From Kitasatospora sp. GAS204B (lineage in GTDB: Bacteria; Actinomycetota; Actinomycetes; Streptomycetales; Streptomycetaceae): DNA of 64,000 bases. The stretch is from positions 352,675 through 416,674 of the forward strand of contig NZ_JARZAG010000003.1 of assembly GCF_029892155.1 (NCBI RefSeq), in the 5' to 3' direction. The translations under genes and the position numbers were made by a program. Shown one piece after another: positions 31,071-38,813 of this stretch. Every line of letters begins with the position of its first letter. Positions within the stretch are counted from its first letter, which is position 1. The notes under the pieces are model-generated. The model made no database searches. It saw nothing but the letters and a program-made list of their open reading frames with translations, and was not told the DNA's origin.

Positions 31071-32528
31071 TCAGGTCGTGGGCCCAAGCGGCGGAGCCTG
31101 CCGGATGCCGAACTCCCGTCGCAGCGCGGAGCGGGCGGCCAGGTAGCCGGACATCCCGTGGACGCCCGGCCCCGGTGCGGCCGCCGCGGAGCACAGGTAC
31201 ACCCCGCGCAGCGGTGTGCGGTAGGGGTCCCAGCGCGGCCCGGGACGCATCAGCGACTGCTTGAGGGTCACCGCGCCAGCGGCAATATCGCCGCCGACGT
31301 AGTTCGGGTTGTAGGCCTCCAGCGCTGCGGCGCTGATCCCACGGCAGGCCAGCACAGTGTCCCGGAAGCCCGGGGCGTACTGCTCGATCCGCGAAGTCAC
31401 CATCTCCGCCGGCTCCGTGGGGTCCCCGTTGGGCACGTGCGCGTAGGCCCAGACCGGCCGCTGACCGTCTGGCGCCGCCCGCCCCGGGTCAGCCGCGCAG
31501 GGGTCGACCAACAGGACGAAGGGTGCGCCGCCGCGCCGGCGCCGGGCCACCGCCGTCTCCTGTCGGAAGATCTGCCGCTGAGTGCCGCCGAGGTGGACGG
31601 TCCCGGCCCGGCCGACCAGCGGCTCGGTCCACGGGATCGGCCCGCTGACCAGGTAGTCGACCTTGGCCGCGCCTGGGCCGTCGCGGAACCTGCCCAGCAT
31701 CCTCCGGTAGCCGGCCGGAACCAGGTCCCCGCCGATCGTCAAGAATTCCTTGGCTCCGATGTCGAGCAGCACCGCTCGGATGCCGGCGAACCGTCGCAGG
31801 TCCGTGACCCGCTGCCCGGGATGGATCCGGCCGCCGTGCGCCAGCAGGTCGGCGGCCAGCACCTCGGCGATCCGGCCGCTGCCGCCCCGTGGCAGCGGCC
31901 AACCGCTGCCGTGGGCGAGGTGACCTAGCATCAGCGCGACAGCCGCCGAGGCCGGGGTCGGCATCGGCCCGACGACGTGCGCCGCCACTCCCGCCAGTAG
32001 GGCCGGCGCCTCCTCCCCGGCGAACTGCCGGGTGGCCAGCGGGCTGCCGTGGCCGAGAATCCGCCGCGCCAGCCGGAGGGCCGAGAGCGGATCGACCGCC
32101 GGGTTCGGCCGAACCGACAGCATCAGGTCGACCACCCCGGGGCTGCGTTCCAACAACGGACCCATCAAGGCCTCCCAGCGGCGCCCGTCTGGGCCGAGCC
32201 GCTCGCAGGTCCGCGCGAGGCTGTGGAACGCGAGCGCGGCGCGGCCACCCTCGAGCGGATGGGCGTAGCTGATCTCCGGCTGCCGCAGCTCGACCCCGCG
32301 TGCCAGCAGGTCGAACCCCCTGAAGAAGGGGGACGCAGCGACCATCGGATGCACCGCCGAGCAGATGTCGTGAACGACGTCCGGCCGGAACAGGGCCTGC
32401 GAGCGCAGTCCGCCCCCGATCTCCTCGGCTGCCTCGTACACGTCGACGGCCAGACCGGCCCTGGCCATGGTCACCGCTGCGGCCAGACCGTTCGGGCCAC
32501 TGCCCACCACGACAGTGTCCGCGGTCAT
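31071..32528 (-). CDS. NAD(P)/FAD-dependent oxidoreductase (phytoene desaturase-like family)
   Basis: A 485-residue flavoprotein. The N-terminal FAD-binding motif is TADTVVVGSGPNGLAAAVTM, followed by VDVYEAAEEIGGGLRSQALF and the DICSAVHPM segment of the carotenoid-desaturase/PYROXD2-like family. The C-terminal FAD motif is YLCSAAAAPGPGVHGMSGYL. Members oxidise or isomerise hydrophobic or conjugated substrates. The ATG at 32528 has GAGGAGAGG upstream. It diverges from the LysR gene and could be its target. A direct link to the peptide genes downstream in the island is not evident. Confidence 0.85.
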   Translation of the reverse strand: MTADTVVVGSGPNGLAAAVTMARAGLAVDVYEAAEEIGGGLRSQALFRPDVVHDICSAVHPMVAASPFFRGFDLLARGVELRQPEISYAHPLEGGRAALAFHSLARTCERLGPDGRRWEALMGPLLERSPGVVDLMLSVRPNPAVDPLSALRLARRILGHGSPLATRQFAGEEAPALLAGVAAHVVGPMPTPASAAVALMLGHLAHGSGWPLPRGGSGRIAEVLAADLLAHGGRIHPGQRVTDLRRFAGIRAVLLDIGAKEFLTIGGDLVPAGYRRMLGRFRDGPGAAKVDYLVSGPIPWTEPLVGRAGTVHLGGTQRQIFRQETAVARRRRGGAPFVLLVDPCAADPGRAAPDGQRPVWAYAHVPNGDPTEPAEMVTSRIEQYAPGFRDTVLACRGISAAALEAYNPNYVGGDIAAGAVTLKQSLMRPGPRWDPYRTPLRGVYLCSAAAAPGPGVHGMSGYLAARSALRREFGIRQAPPLGPTT

Positions 32529-32878
32529 GGGGCTCCTCTCCTCGACACCGGCTGCTTTCCCAGCAGCATCCCGTCCGATGCTGTCCCGGCTCGCCCCGTC
32601 GACAAACCCGGACGGCCCGACTTTTTCTCGAAAGACCGTCCACACTCTTCTTCCGCCGCTGCGGGCCGGGCCGGCAGGATCTGAGAATTTCCACGCGGTT
32701 TGTCTGGTATCCGCCACCGCCCTCTGGGAGCACCACTCGTCCTAAATCGGACATTGCTGGATGTTTCCTGACCCCCGTTGCGCTGATCGGGACGCTCATG
32801 CACCATTGTTCGTACTACTCCTTTGGACCGGCGCCATTCCATGAGTCGGTCCGCCTCATCCATACCGCGAGGGATGCC
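32529..32878. other. Divergent promoter region of the oxidoreductase and LysR genes
   Basis: A 350-bp gap with lower GC than its surroundings in its second half. As usual for LysR systems, it should hold the regulator's binding sites. I see no clean long palindrome; no gene is supported. Confidence 0.5.
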
Positions 32879-33772
32879 ATGCGTTTGGATATTAGGCACG
32901 TAAGAATGATCCTGGCTATCGCAGACGAGAGAAGCATCACCAGAGCCGCCCGCAGGGTTGGAATTCCCCAGCCGTCGCTCAGCGCTCAGCTCCATCGCAT
33001 CGAAAAAGAACTGAGGATGGAACTCTTCTTACGCGAGCCCAGGGGTGTCGTGCTGACGGAGGGGGCCAGCCGGCTGATTCCCCACCTGAGGGCCGTCGAC
33101 GCCGGCATGTCGATGCTCGAGACCACAGTGGAGAATGCGACGCACAACGAGGAGGCCTCATTCCTGCTAGGAGTGGGGTCCACTGCCCTGTTCGACACCC
33201 TGGCCGATTTCCCCCAACCCTCCGGCACTCGGCTGCAAATTGTGATGTCCGAGCCGGAGACCCTCTGGCCGTCGTTATTGAACGGCCTTCTCCATTTCGC
33301 GGTCACGTCGGAACTCGTCGAGACAGCCGAAAGGTATCATTCCGCTTTTCGGGTCGCTACGATACACGAAGAGGAGGTCGGCGTGGTCCTTTCGCCGGAT
33401 CACCCCATGGGCGACTCCCAGGGGCTCAGCCTCGACGATCTGAGAAACGACCAGTGGACCGCGTACCCGCCGGGCACGACCCTGCACGACACCCTGGTCC
33501 AGTCATGCCGATCGGTAGGCTTCATTCCACACATCAGGTACTTCGCCACGTCGGAGCCCGGGCTGGGCAGAATCCTGGCCCGTAAGGACAGCGTCTCCCT
33601 CGGAACCCCGCTGTTCGCCGCCAGCGTCGGCGCGCGCTGGAAGAGCGTCGGCCTGCCCTCCGTCTGGCGGATGGTCGCCGCCTGGAACCCTTCCGTGCTC
33701 CGCCCCGCAGTAGCGACCGGTGTCATCGACCATCTGCGCAGACAGTCGATGCGGACGGCCGCGAACCACTGA
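32879..33772 (+). CDS. LysR-family transcriptional regulator
   Basis: A 297-residue LysR protein. The N-terminal HTH is MRLDIRHVRMILAIADERSI then TRAARRVGIPQPSLSAQLHR and IEKELRMELFLREPRGVVLT. The C-terminal part is a periplasmic-binding-protein-like effector domain (about 90-290). I chose the ATG at 32879 with GAGGGATG upstream; upstream ATGs would add an unusual 27-residue N-terminus. Codon use is less GC-biased than in chromosomal genes, consistent with acquired DNA. It diverges from the FAD oxidoreductase and probably controls it. Confidence 0.9.
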   Translation: MRLDIRHVRMILAIADERSITRAARRVGIPQPSLSAQLHRIEKELRMELFLREPRGVVLTEGASRLIPHLRAVDAGMSMLETTVENATHNEEASFLLGVGSTALFDTLADFPQPSGTRLQIVMSEPETLWPSLLNGLLHFAVTSELVETAERYHSAFRVATIHEEEVGVVLSPDHPMGDSQGLSLDDLRNDQWTAYPPGTTLHDTLVQSCRSVGFIPHIRYFATSEPGLGRILARKDSVSLGTPLFAASVGARWKSVGLPSVWRMVAAWNPSVLRPAVATGVIDHLRRQSMRTAANH

Positions 33773-33790
33773 CCGGGCCCCGGCAGCTCT

Positions 33791-34567
33791 CTACCGCCGA
33801 GGCCGAGTGCCGGTCAGCAGAATGCACTCGTACTCCACCTCCAGGCCGCCGCCCGGCATCAAAGCGACCCGACGCTGCACGGCGTCAAGGAGCTGGGACC
33901 GCCGGTCGGCGGGCAGCGCGAGGTGTCCGCTCTCGGTGGCCAGGAGGCTGCGCCACTCGGCCGCCGAGTACGACCGGCGCCACGGGACGGCCTCCCGACG
34001 GACACCCTCGAAGCCCGCTTCCCCCAGTTCCCTCTCGAACAGGGCGAAGTCGATGGGAGAGCGCTCCTCCTCAGGCTCGCCATCGCCGTCCGCCGGGCCG
34101 CCCTCGTCCGCGAACCGCTGGTAGACGCGGGCGAGGGCATCCGCCACGTCGGCTTGGTGGGAGCCGATATTCCACACCAGGAGAAGCCTGCCGCCCGGCT
34201 TCAGGCAGTACCGCGCCTTCTGGGCCCGGGAGTCGGGCGAGAGCCAGTGCCACGCCTGACCGCAGGCGACCACGTCATACCGCCGGGTACCCGGGTCCCA
34301 CTCCTCGAACGAGGACACGTCCACCCCGAGCCCGTTGGTCACGGCGACGGCGGCCATCCGCTCGTCGGGTTCGACGCCTTCGGCCTCGAACCCGACCGAG
34401 CGCAGGGCACGTCCCAACTTCCCGGTACCGCAGCCGATGTCGAGGACGGTCCCACCAGAGGCCACGTCGCCCAGGGAGCGACTCAGCCAGCCCACCGGGT
34501 AGTCCGGACGCATGCGGTCGTACTCGTCCGCCGCGACGCCGAACACGGTTCGCCCGTCGATGTGCAT
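33791..34567 (-). CDS. Class I SAM-dependent methyltransferase
   Basis: A 258-residue enzyme. Motif I is GTVLDIGCGTGKLGRALRSV (SAM-binding GxGxG), motif II is EAEGVEPDERM and motif III/IV is YDVVACGQAWHWLSPDSRAQ. It belongs to the UbiE/biotin-type methyltransferase branch with unknown acceptor. GAGGAG lies 7 bases before the ATG. It is the last gene of the minus-strand set that begins at the pentapeptide gene, 27 bp after the HTTM protein stop, so it could methylate a peptide product or a precursor. Confidence 0.88.
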   Translation of the reverse strand: MHIDGRTVFGVAADEYDRMRPDYPVGWLSRSLGDVASGGTVLDIGCGTGKLGRALRSVGFEAEGVEPDERMAAVAVTNGLGVDVSSFEEWDPGTRRYDVVACGQAWHWLSPDSRAQKARYCLKPGGRLLLVWNIGSHQADVADALARVYQRFADEGGPADGDGEPEEERSPIDFALFERELGEAGFEGVRREAVPWRRSYSAAEWRSLLATESGHLALPADRRSQLLDAVQRRVALMPGGGLEVEYECILLTGTRPRR

Positions 34568-34594
34568 GTTCTGTGACTCCTCAAGTGGATCCGG

Positions 34595-35446
34595 TCAGGA
34601 CGCGAACAGTAGATAACTGGCCAGCGATGCCAGGGTGAAGGGGGCAAGCCTGAGCGGCAGGATGCTCATGAAGCCCAGGTGCAGGGCAACACCCGCCACG
34701 ACGGCGAACGGCCGGAGCGGGGGCACCAGCAGACCGACCGGCAGCAGGATCTCCAGCGCGACGACCAGCACGGCGAGGACACGCCAGCGCCGGGGCACGG
34801 CGCCGGCGGCCATGGCCGCGGTCGCCCCGGTCGGCGGGTGCCAGTACTCCCAGCCGACGATCCGGGGCCGCACAGTGGCGGCGATGTAGGCCTGTTGGAC
34901 CAGCGACAGCCCGCTCATGAACTGGGGCGACCGCAGCTTCTGGTAAGCGCTGTTCCAGTAGACGTCCACCGTCAGCAGGACGATCAGGAACTGGCTCCAC
35001 GCATTGCCGGTGCTGACCCCGTCGGACGGCGCGAGCGTCGTGCCCAGGTTCTGGGCCGGCAGCAGGAAGCAGAGGCACGTCACGAGGTAGATGGTGTTGA
35101 AGCGGTACTCGTAGCACAGCTCCTGCGCGAACCCGAGGAGCAGGACCACGATCGCGGCCCTGGACTGGATGCCGAACAGGAGCAGCACACTCGCCGCGAG
35201 TCGGGCGACCACCAGCGGCTGGTGGACCGAACTGAGCAGCCTGGCCCTGTCGATGCCCCACCGCCGCTCCAGCCGGAAGCGTCCGAAGGAGCCCGCGCGC
35301 AGCCTGTTCCAGTCCCCGAGGAAGAGCGTCGCCCCCGTCTTGAGCAGGGCGGCGACAGCGATGAGCACCCGGTACACCTGGATGCGGCTGTCGTGCACGG
35401 GCGTCGAGAAGCCGGTCAGCAGCTCACGAAACAGCCACATGGCCAT
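34595..35446 (-). CDS. HTTM/SdpB-like integral membrane protein
   Basis: A 283-residue membrane protein. The family signature appears as LERRWGIDRARLLSSVHQPL, and there are about six to seven hydrophobic segments, with QELCYEYRFNTIYLVTCLCF and WNSAYQKLRSPQFMSGLSL between them. HTTM domains occur in vitamin-K-dependent γ-carboxylases and in SdpB, which is needed for maturation of the Bacillus SDP peptide toxin. The start overlaps the upstream 117-residue gene by 23 bp. I infer a role in maturing, exporting or giving immunity to a small peptide made by this operon; the enzyme activity is unproven. Confidence 0.75.
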   Translation of the reverse strand: MAMWLFRELLTGFSTPVHDSRIQVYRVLIAVAALLKTGATLFLGDWNRLRAGSFGRFRLERRWGIDRARLLSSVHQPLVVARLAASVLLLFGIQSRAAIVVLLLGFAQELCYEYRFNTIYLVTCLCFLLPAQNLGTTLAPSDGVSTGNAWSQFLIVLLTVDVYWNSAYQKLRSPQFMSGLSLVQQAYIAATVRPRIVGWEYWHPPTGATAAMAAGAVPRRWRVLAVLVVALEILLPVGLLVPPLRPFAVVAGVALHLGFMSILPLRLAPFTLASLASYLLFAS

Positions 35447-35777
35447 CCACGATTCCCACCGCGCGCTCGCCGAATGGTCCGTAGGCGACGCCCGAGCAGG
35501 TCACCTCCGGGTACCGCTCCCGGAGATACTGCACGTAGTCGTCGAGCTGGTCCGGGCCCACCATGAACTCGCCCCGTGGAATGGCCCGGTAGAGCTCGGT
35601 CACGACCCGTTCACCGGTGGGCGAGGAGGTCTGCGCGACCTCCGTCGTGACGATCACCGCAGTGGCCCAGGCGTACATGGGCCAGCTCATCGCCCTGCCC
35701 ACGGGGGGCAGGAAGCCGGCGTGCACCATCCTGAGGAACAGTGCCGCGGTCAGTGAGAGTTCGACGACCTGTCGCAC
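35424..35777 (-). CDS. Small membrane-anchored protein overlapping the HTTM gene
   Basis: A 117-residue protein with N-terminal hydrophobic segments (VVELSLTAALFLRMV and WPMYAWATAVIVTTEVA) and a soluble tail of about 65 residues (GERVVTELYRAIPRGEFMV, QLDDYVQYLRERYPEVTCSG). I do not recognise the family. The GTG start has GGAGG upstream. The 23-bp overlap with the HTTM protein suggests a tight pair, similar in arrangement to the SdpA/SdpB pair of Bacillus, but that is only an analogy. It lies after the hairpin that follows the 26-residue peptide gene. Confidence 0.65.
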   Translation of the reverse strand: MRQVVELSLTAALFLRMVHAGFLPPVGRAMSWPMYAWATAVIVTTEVAQTSSPTGERVVTELYRAIPRGEFMVGPDQLDDYVQYLRERYPEVTCSGVAYGPFGERAVGIVDGHVAVS

Positions 35778-35821
35778 TCGGGGCCTCCGTCTCCGGTGAG
35801 CTGGTGTGACAACACGGGGAG

Positions 35822-35858
35822 GGCCATGCAGAGGCGTCCGCGACGCCCCTGCATGGCC
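35822..35858 (-). terminator. Hairpin after the 26-residue peptide gene
   Basis: GGCCATGCAGAGGCGTC pairs with GACGCCCCTGCATGGCC over 17 positions with one mismatch and a 3-base loop. It begins 7 bp after the peptide stop (minus strand). It probably attenuates read-through, so that more peptide is made than downstream proteins. Confidence 0.85.
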
Positions 35859-35864
35859 TCAGAT

Positions 35865-35945
35865 TCACCGCAGAACCAGGTGCTTGAGGCTCTCCACGCG
35901 GTTGCGGGCGGTCAGCGCCACAGCGAGCTTCTTGATGACGGCCAT
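35865..35945 (-). CDS. 26-residue candidate RiPP precursor with ESLK motif
   Basis: A tiny gene with ATG at 35945 and a consensus ribosome site AGAGGAGGT (35953-35961) 7 bases upstream. The peptide starts MAVIKKLAVALTA, continues RNRVESLK and ends HLVLR. It is basic and amphipathic, with no Cys. It lies 81 bp after the ATP-grasp stop and is followed at once by a strong hairpin, the usual layout of a peptide precursor gene. The ESLK segment recalls the KSLK motif that I remember being reported in leader parts of P450-modified atropopeptide precursors; if so, HLVLR would be the core. That core lacks Tyr and Trp, so ligation by ATP-grasp or oxidation by the hydroxylase may be involved instead. 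Confidence 0.7.
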   Translation of the reverse strand: MAVIKKLAVALTARNRVESLKHLVLR

Positions 35946-36026
35946 GTTCTTCACCTCCTCTCGGCGTTGGAACGGACGGGCCCCGGATCAAACCGGGAGT
36001 CATGGGGGGAACCGGCGGCAAGCGGG

Positions 36027-37403
36027 TCAGACCAGGAAGACCGGTCCGACCGCGGCAAGCTTCACGCGCCGGGTCTTGGTGCCGAACGGCGCGTTCTTCC
36101 GGATCACCGCCGGCACGGAGCCGTCGATGGCGAAGTATCCGTAGTCGACGTAGGATTCCTCGGCGAGCAGCCGTTCGTCGCGCACAATCGCGCTGCGGGT
36201 GGGATGCGAGGCGATCAGCCGCTGGACGATCCACGCCTCACCGGAACCCAGCGCGGACTCGACGGCTCCGCTCCAGGTGGCCTCGTCGGCCTCCGCGCCG
36301 ACCGTGACACCGCGGCCGCAGAAGCCGGCTCCGGGTTTCAGCACCAGTTCCGAGCGGTGCGCCAGCACCCATGCCGGAAGATCGACCGACTCGCCGTCGA
36401 CCGTGGTGGTGTCCTCCTCCAGGACCCGCGTCCACGGAACGAAGGTCGCCAGCACGTCCGCCAGGGCACGTGGCATCCGGCCCGCGTCGAGTTCCTCGGA
36501 CAGCGGGGCGAGGACGGTCTTGTTGGCCGCGATGGCGTCCTCCAACTCGTCGGCGATCACCACGCGTCCGGCCCTGGCAGCCTCCAGCAACGGGGCCAGG
36601 AGTTCGAAGTTGCCGACCGGGTCCGGCTCCTCCGCGGCGAACCGGTAGAGCAGAGCGCACCGCTCGTCCCCGTGGAACACACCGTCCGGCCTGACCTCCA
36701 GGTCCTCGACCGCGGCGACCTCGGCGCGCAGCCCGTGCCGCCGGAGTTCGCCTGCCATCAGTTCGAAGTCGGCGTCGTACTCCCGCAGTTCGGCCGCGAA
36801 TTCGATCACGGCGATCCGGGCCGACGTCGGCTCTCCGGCTGCATGCAGCCGGCGCGAGAGGTAGGCGGCCAGGACGGCCACGGCATCCTGCCGGCGGGCC
36901 CCCAGGGCCCGTAGGTGGTCACCGATGGCGGGAGCGGTTTCGAACAGGCGCCCGAGGACGTCGGCCTCTGGCATGAACCCGCAGCTCGACCCGGCGTTGG
37001 GCTCGACGATCGAGATCGCGTCACCGTTCAGGACCACGTCGGGCCGGCAGATGGTCAACCAGTTCGGACGGCGACTGGTGTCCACGTAGCGAAGAGTCGG
37101 CTCCTCCAGGCGCAGCGCGGCGGCCAGGTGTTTCCAGGAGGACTGGAAGCGGGTGTCGAAGAGGTGGTCCAGCCCACGGCGCAGCGCCGTGTGGCAGGCG
37201 GCCATCCTCTCGACCGCGGCGGCCGGCAGCAGAGCGGGCGGAACGGGGAGGAACTCGCCGTGCCACCGCAGGTTCTGCCGCACGATCTCCCGCGTACCGG
37301 GCCCGTCGGCGCCGAAGTGGGCGATGATCTCCTCGTCGTGACTCATCGCAAACTCATGGAGTGGCGCGTTGAGTTCATGGATCTGTTGTTCGAGTGTGAT
37401 CAC
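36027..37403 (-). CDS. ATP-grasp ligase (glutathionylspermidine synthase-like)
   Basis: A 458-residue protein. An N-terminal helical region (SHDEEIIAHFGADGPGTREI) is followed by ISIVEPNAGSSCGFMPEADV. The C-terminal ATP-grasp part has the glycine-rich loop LVLKPGAGFCGRGVTVGA, WIVQRLIASHPTRSAIV and VIRKNAPFGTKTRRVKLAAV. Such ligases activate a carboxylate with ATP and join it to an amine. The GTG at 37403 lies 1 bp after the hydroxylase stop, so the two are coupled. The 26-residue peptide gene follows directly. I infer that it adds an amino acid or amine to a peptide, or closes an amide ring; other carboxylate-amine substrates are possible. Confidence 0.78.
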   Translation of the reverse strand: MITLEQQIHELNAPLHEFAMSHDEEIIAHFGADGPGTREIVRQNLRWHGEFLPVPPALLPAAAVERMAACHTALRRGLDHLFDTRFQSSWKHLAAALRLEEPTLRYVDTSRRPNWLTICRPDVVLNGDAISIVEPNAGSSCGFMPEADVLGRLFETAPAIGDHLRALGARRQDAVAVLAAYLSRRLHAAGEPTSARIAVIEFAAELREYDADFELMAGELRRHGLRAEVAAVEDLEVRPDGVFHGDERCALLYRFAAEEPDPVGNFELLAPLLEAARAGRVVIADELEDAIAANKTVLAPLSEELDAGRMPRALADVLATFVPWTRVLEEDTTTVDGESVDLPAWVLAHRSELVLKPGAGFCGRGVTVGAEADEATWSGAVESALGSGEAWIVQRLIASHPTRSAIVRDERLLAEESYVDYGYFAIDGSVPAVIRKNAPFGTKTRRVKLAAVGPVFLV

Positions 37404-37404
37404 G

Positions 37405-38454
37405 TCAGATCCCGGCCGTCGAGGACGTGGTGGCCTGCGCACCGCCTCCGGACGCGACCGCCGCCGTAGCCGTCCTGAGCGACCACTCCTCGCCGCCCCG
37501 CCGGGTCCGCAGCACGACGTGCGGCTGTGGGTCGTCCAGCTTCAGCTGTATGGTGCGCTCCGTTGTCCAGCCCGACCACCGGAACTCGTCCCCGCCCACG
37601 TGCACCAGCCCGAACCTCGGCTTGCCCTGCACCGACAGGACGAGCCTGCCGTCCACCTCGGCCGTCGACACCTCGACGCTGCTGGTGTCCTCCAGGAAGG
37701 ACCCGTCGAGTTCCTCCCAGGACAGGAACGCCCCCGGCACCTCGAATCGGCACGCCAACTCGGCCGGGTCCATGGTCAGTTGAACGGCAGGCTTCGAGAA
37801 GAGGTAGCCCTCGACGTGCTCCGGCCGCTGGAAGACCGGCGGGAGCAGACCGAGAAGCTCCCCGGACACCTCCACGTCGACCACCAGGTGGACCCGGGTG
37901 GCTGCGCCGGTGTTCTGAACCGTGTGCCCACGGGTGAAGTCCGCGTACCAGAGCTGACCCGCCGCCCAGCAGTGGTCCTCCCCGCCGATGCTGAGAGTCG
38001 CCTCGGGCACCGTCACCAGCGGCACGTGCAGGCGCGCCACTCCCCAGGGCAGGTTCCACTTGGTGTCGCTGTGCAACGGGGATCGGGCTCCGGGCCCGAG
38101 AGCCATCAGGCGGACCGAGCGCACCGGTTGGGGAAGCGCCGCGATGACCTCCCGGAGGGAAGGAAGCCGATCCAGCCAGGCGGTGTCCGCGAAGTCCTCC
38201 AGGTCCGGCCCGCCGGGATCGGTCCGCGACTGGGCGCCGCCGATGCTCCGCAGCGGAATGGTCCGCCAGTCGGACTGGGTGGCCGGAGCTCCGAGGCCCT
38301 CGCCGGTCATGATGAGGATCTTCGACCAGGTCCCCGGCGCGACATCCGCCAGCTCCTTGAGTACGGGCGCGACATCGAAGTCCATGTCGAGCCGCGCCAC
38401 CGGGGGCAGCGCGCGGAGCACCGGGGCCGCAGGCCAGGGATCGACGCTTCGCAT
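37405..38454 (-). CDS. Aspartyl/asparaginyl β-hydroxylase-like Fe(II)/2-oxoglutarate dioxygenase
   Basis: A 349-residue protein. The catalytic core is visible: His128 and Asp130 in SPLHSDTKWN, His177 in FTRGHTVQNTG, and the 2-oxoglutarate-binding Arg187 in AATRVHLVVDV, the pattern of the aspartyl β-hydroxylase family. A C-terminal domain of about 150 residues (PAVQLTMDPAELACRFEVPG onward) may bind substrate. The ATG at 38454 has AAGGAGGAG upstream. It is the first enzyme gene after the pentapeptide gene and its hairpin and is coupled to the ATP-grasp gene. I infer hydroxylation of a peptide residue in this island; the target residue is unknown. Confidence 0.82.
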   Translation of the reverse strand: MRSVDPWPAAPVLRALPPVARLDMDFDVAPVLKELADVAPGTWSKILIMTGEGLGAPATQSDWRTIPLRSIGGAQSRTDPGGPDLEDFADTAWLDRLPSLREVIAALPQPVRSVRLMALGPGARSPLHSDTKWNLPWGVARLHVPLVTVPEATLSIGGEDHCWAAGQLWYADFTRGHTVQNTGAATRVHLVVDVEVSGELLGLLPPVFQRPEHVEGYLFSKPAVQLTMDPAELACRFEVPGAFLSWEELDGSFLEDTSSVEVSTAEVDGRLVLSVQGKPRFGLVHVGGDEFRWSGWTTERTIQLKLDDPQPHVVLRTRRGGEEWSLRTATAAVASGGGAQATTSSTAGI

Positions 38455-38539
38455 CAGTTCTCCTCCTTCTAGGGCAGCGCACTTCGATGAGACGGATTCA
38501 TCCAGAGCAGCCTGGGACCGCTGATTCGGTCCTGGCGGT

Positions 38540-38573
38540 GGCACCCGCCCCTGTATCCCAGGGGACGGGTGCC
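38540..38573 (-). terminator. Hairpin after the pentapeptide gene
   Basis: GGCACCCG…CCCCTG pairs with CAGGGG…CGGGTGCC (one bulged base, 5-base loop). It starts 11 bp after the pentapeptide stop on the minus strand, well before the hydroxylase start, and resembles the attenuators behind RiPP precursor genes. Confidence 0.85.
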
Positions 38574-38583
38574 TTACTCAGCC

Positions 38584-38601
38584 TCAGTGGACGTAACGCA
38601 T
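38584..38601 (-). CDS. Five-codon gene MRYVH, biarylitide-type (BytA-like) precursor candidate
   Basis: ATG at 38601 followed by codons for Arg, Tyr, Val, His and TGA. A consensus ribosome site GGAGGAGGT (38607-38615) lies 5 bases upstream, as good as any in the window, and a strong hairpin follows the stop. The pattern M-R-Y-x-H is that of the biarylitide precursors I know (MRYYH, MRYLH), in which an adjacent P450 cross-links the Tyr and His side chains and the product is trimmed to a cyclic tripeptide. Here the nearest P450 is 210 bp away but divergent, whereas in known clusters it is downstream on the same strand. A 75-codon upstream extension in the same frame lacks a ribosome site. Confidence 0.8.
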   Translation of the reverse strand: MRYVH

Positions 38602-38628
38602 AGCGCACCTCCTCCGCCGTCGTCCCGG

Positions 38629-38641
38629 CACCGATTCGGTG
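38629..38641. promoter_or_regulatory. Palindrome CACCGATTCGGTG upstream of the pentapeptide gene
   Basis: A perfect 13-bp inverted repeat between the pentapeptide ribosome site and the P450 promoter region. It is a plausible operator or 5'-leader hairpin; the binding protein is unknown. Confidence 0.5.
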
Positions 38642-38680
38642 TTGGAAAGGACACTACGCAGCCGCAGCCCGGGCCGGGAA

Positions 38681-38716
38681 ATACCATCTGACCGGAACAG
38701 CACGCCAAGATGGTAT
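38681..38716. promoter_or_regulatory. Spaced inverted repeat ATACCATCT-N18-AGATGGTAT
   Basis: Two perfect 9-bp arms (38681-38689 and 38708-38716) in the middle of the divergent region between the pentapeptide gene and the first P450. The spacing of 27 bp between arm starts fits a dimeric or LysR-type site. The ArsR- or LysR-type regulators in the island are candidate binders. Confidence 0.6.
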
Positions 38717-38813
38717 GGATGGCCAGCGCGGCCTCGTGGAAAGGTATCCCCGAGACTCGGCCGAGAGGGCCGGGAATTCATGAACAACACAACTGACAAA
38801 GGGGATCCCATCC

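Noticed and set aside
38584..38811. 75-codon frame ending in MRYVH as a normal-length precursor
   Set aside because: No ribosome site at its start and a near-perfect one right before the last ATG; upstream codons look random. The pentapeptide reading is better supported.
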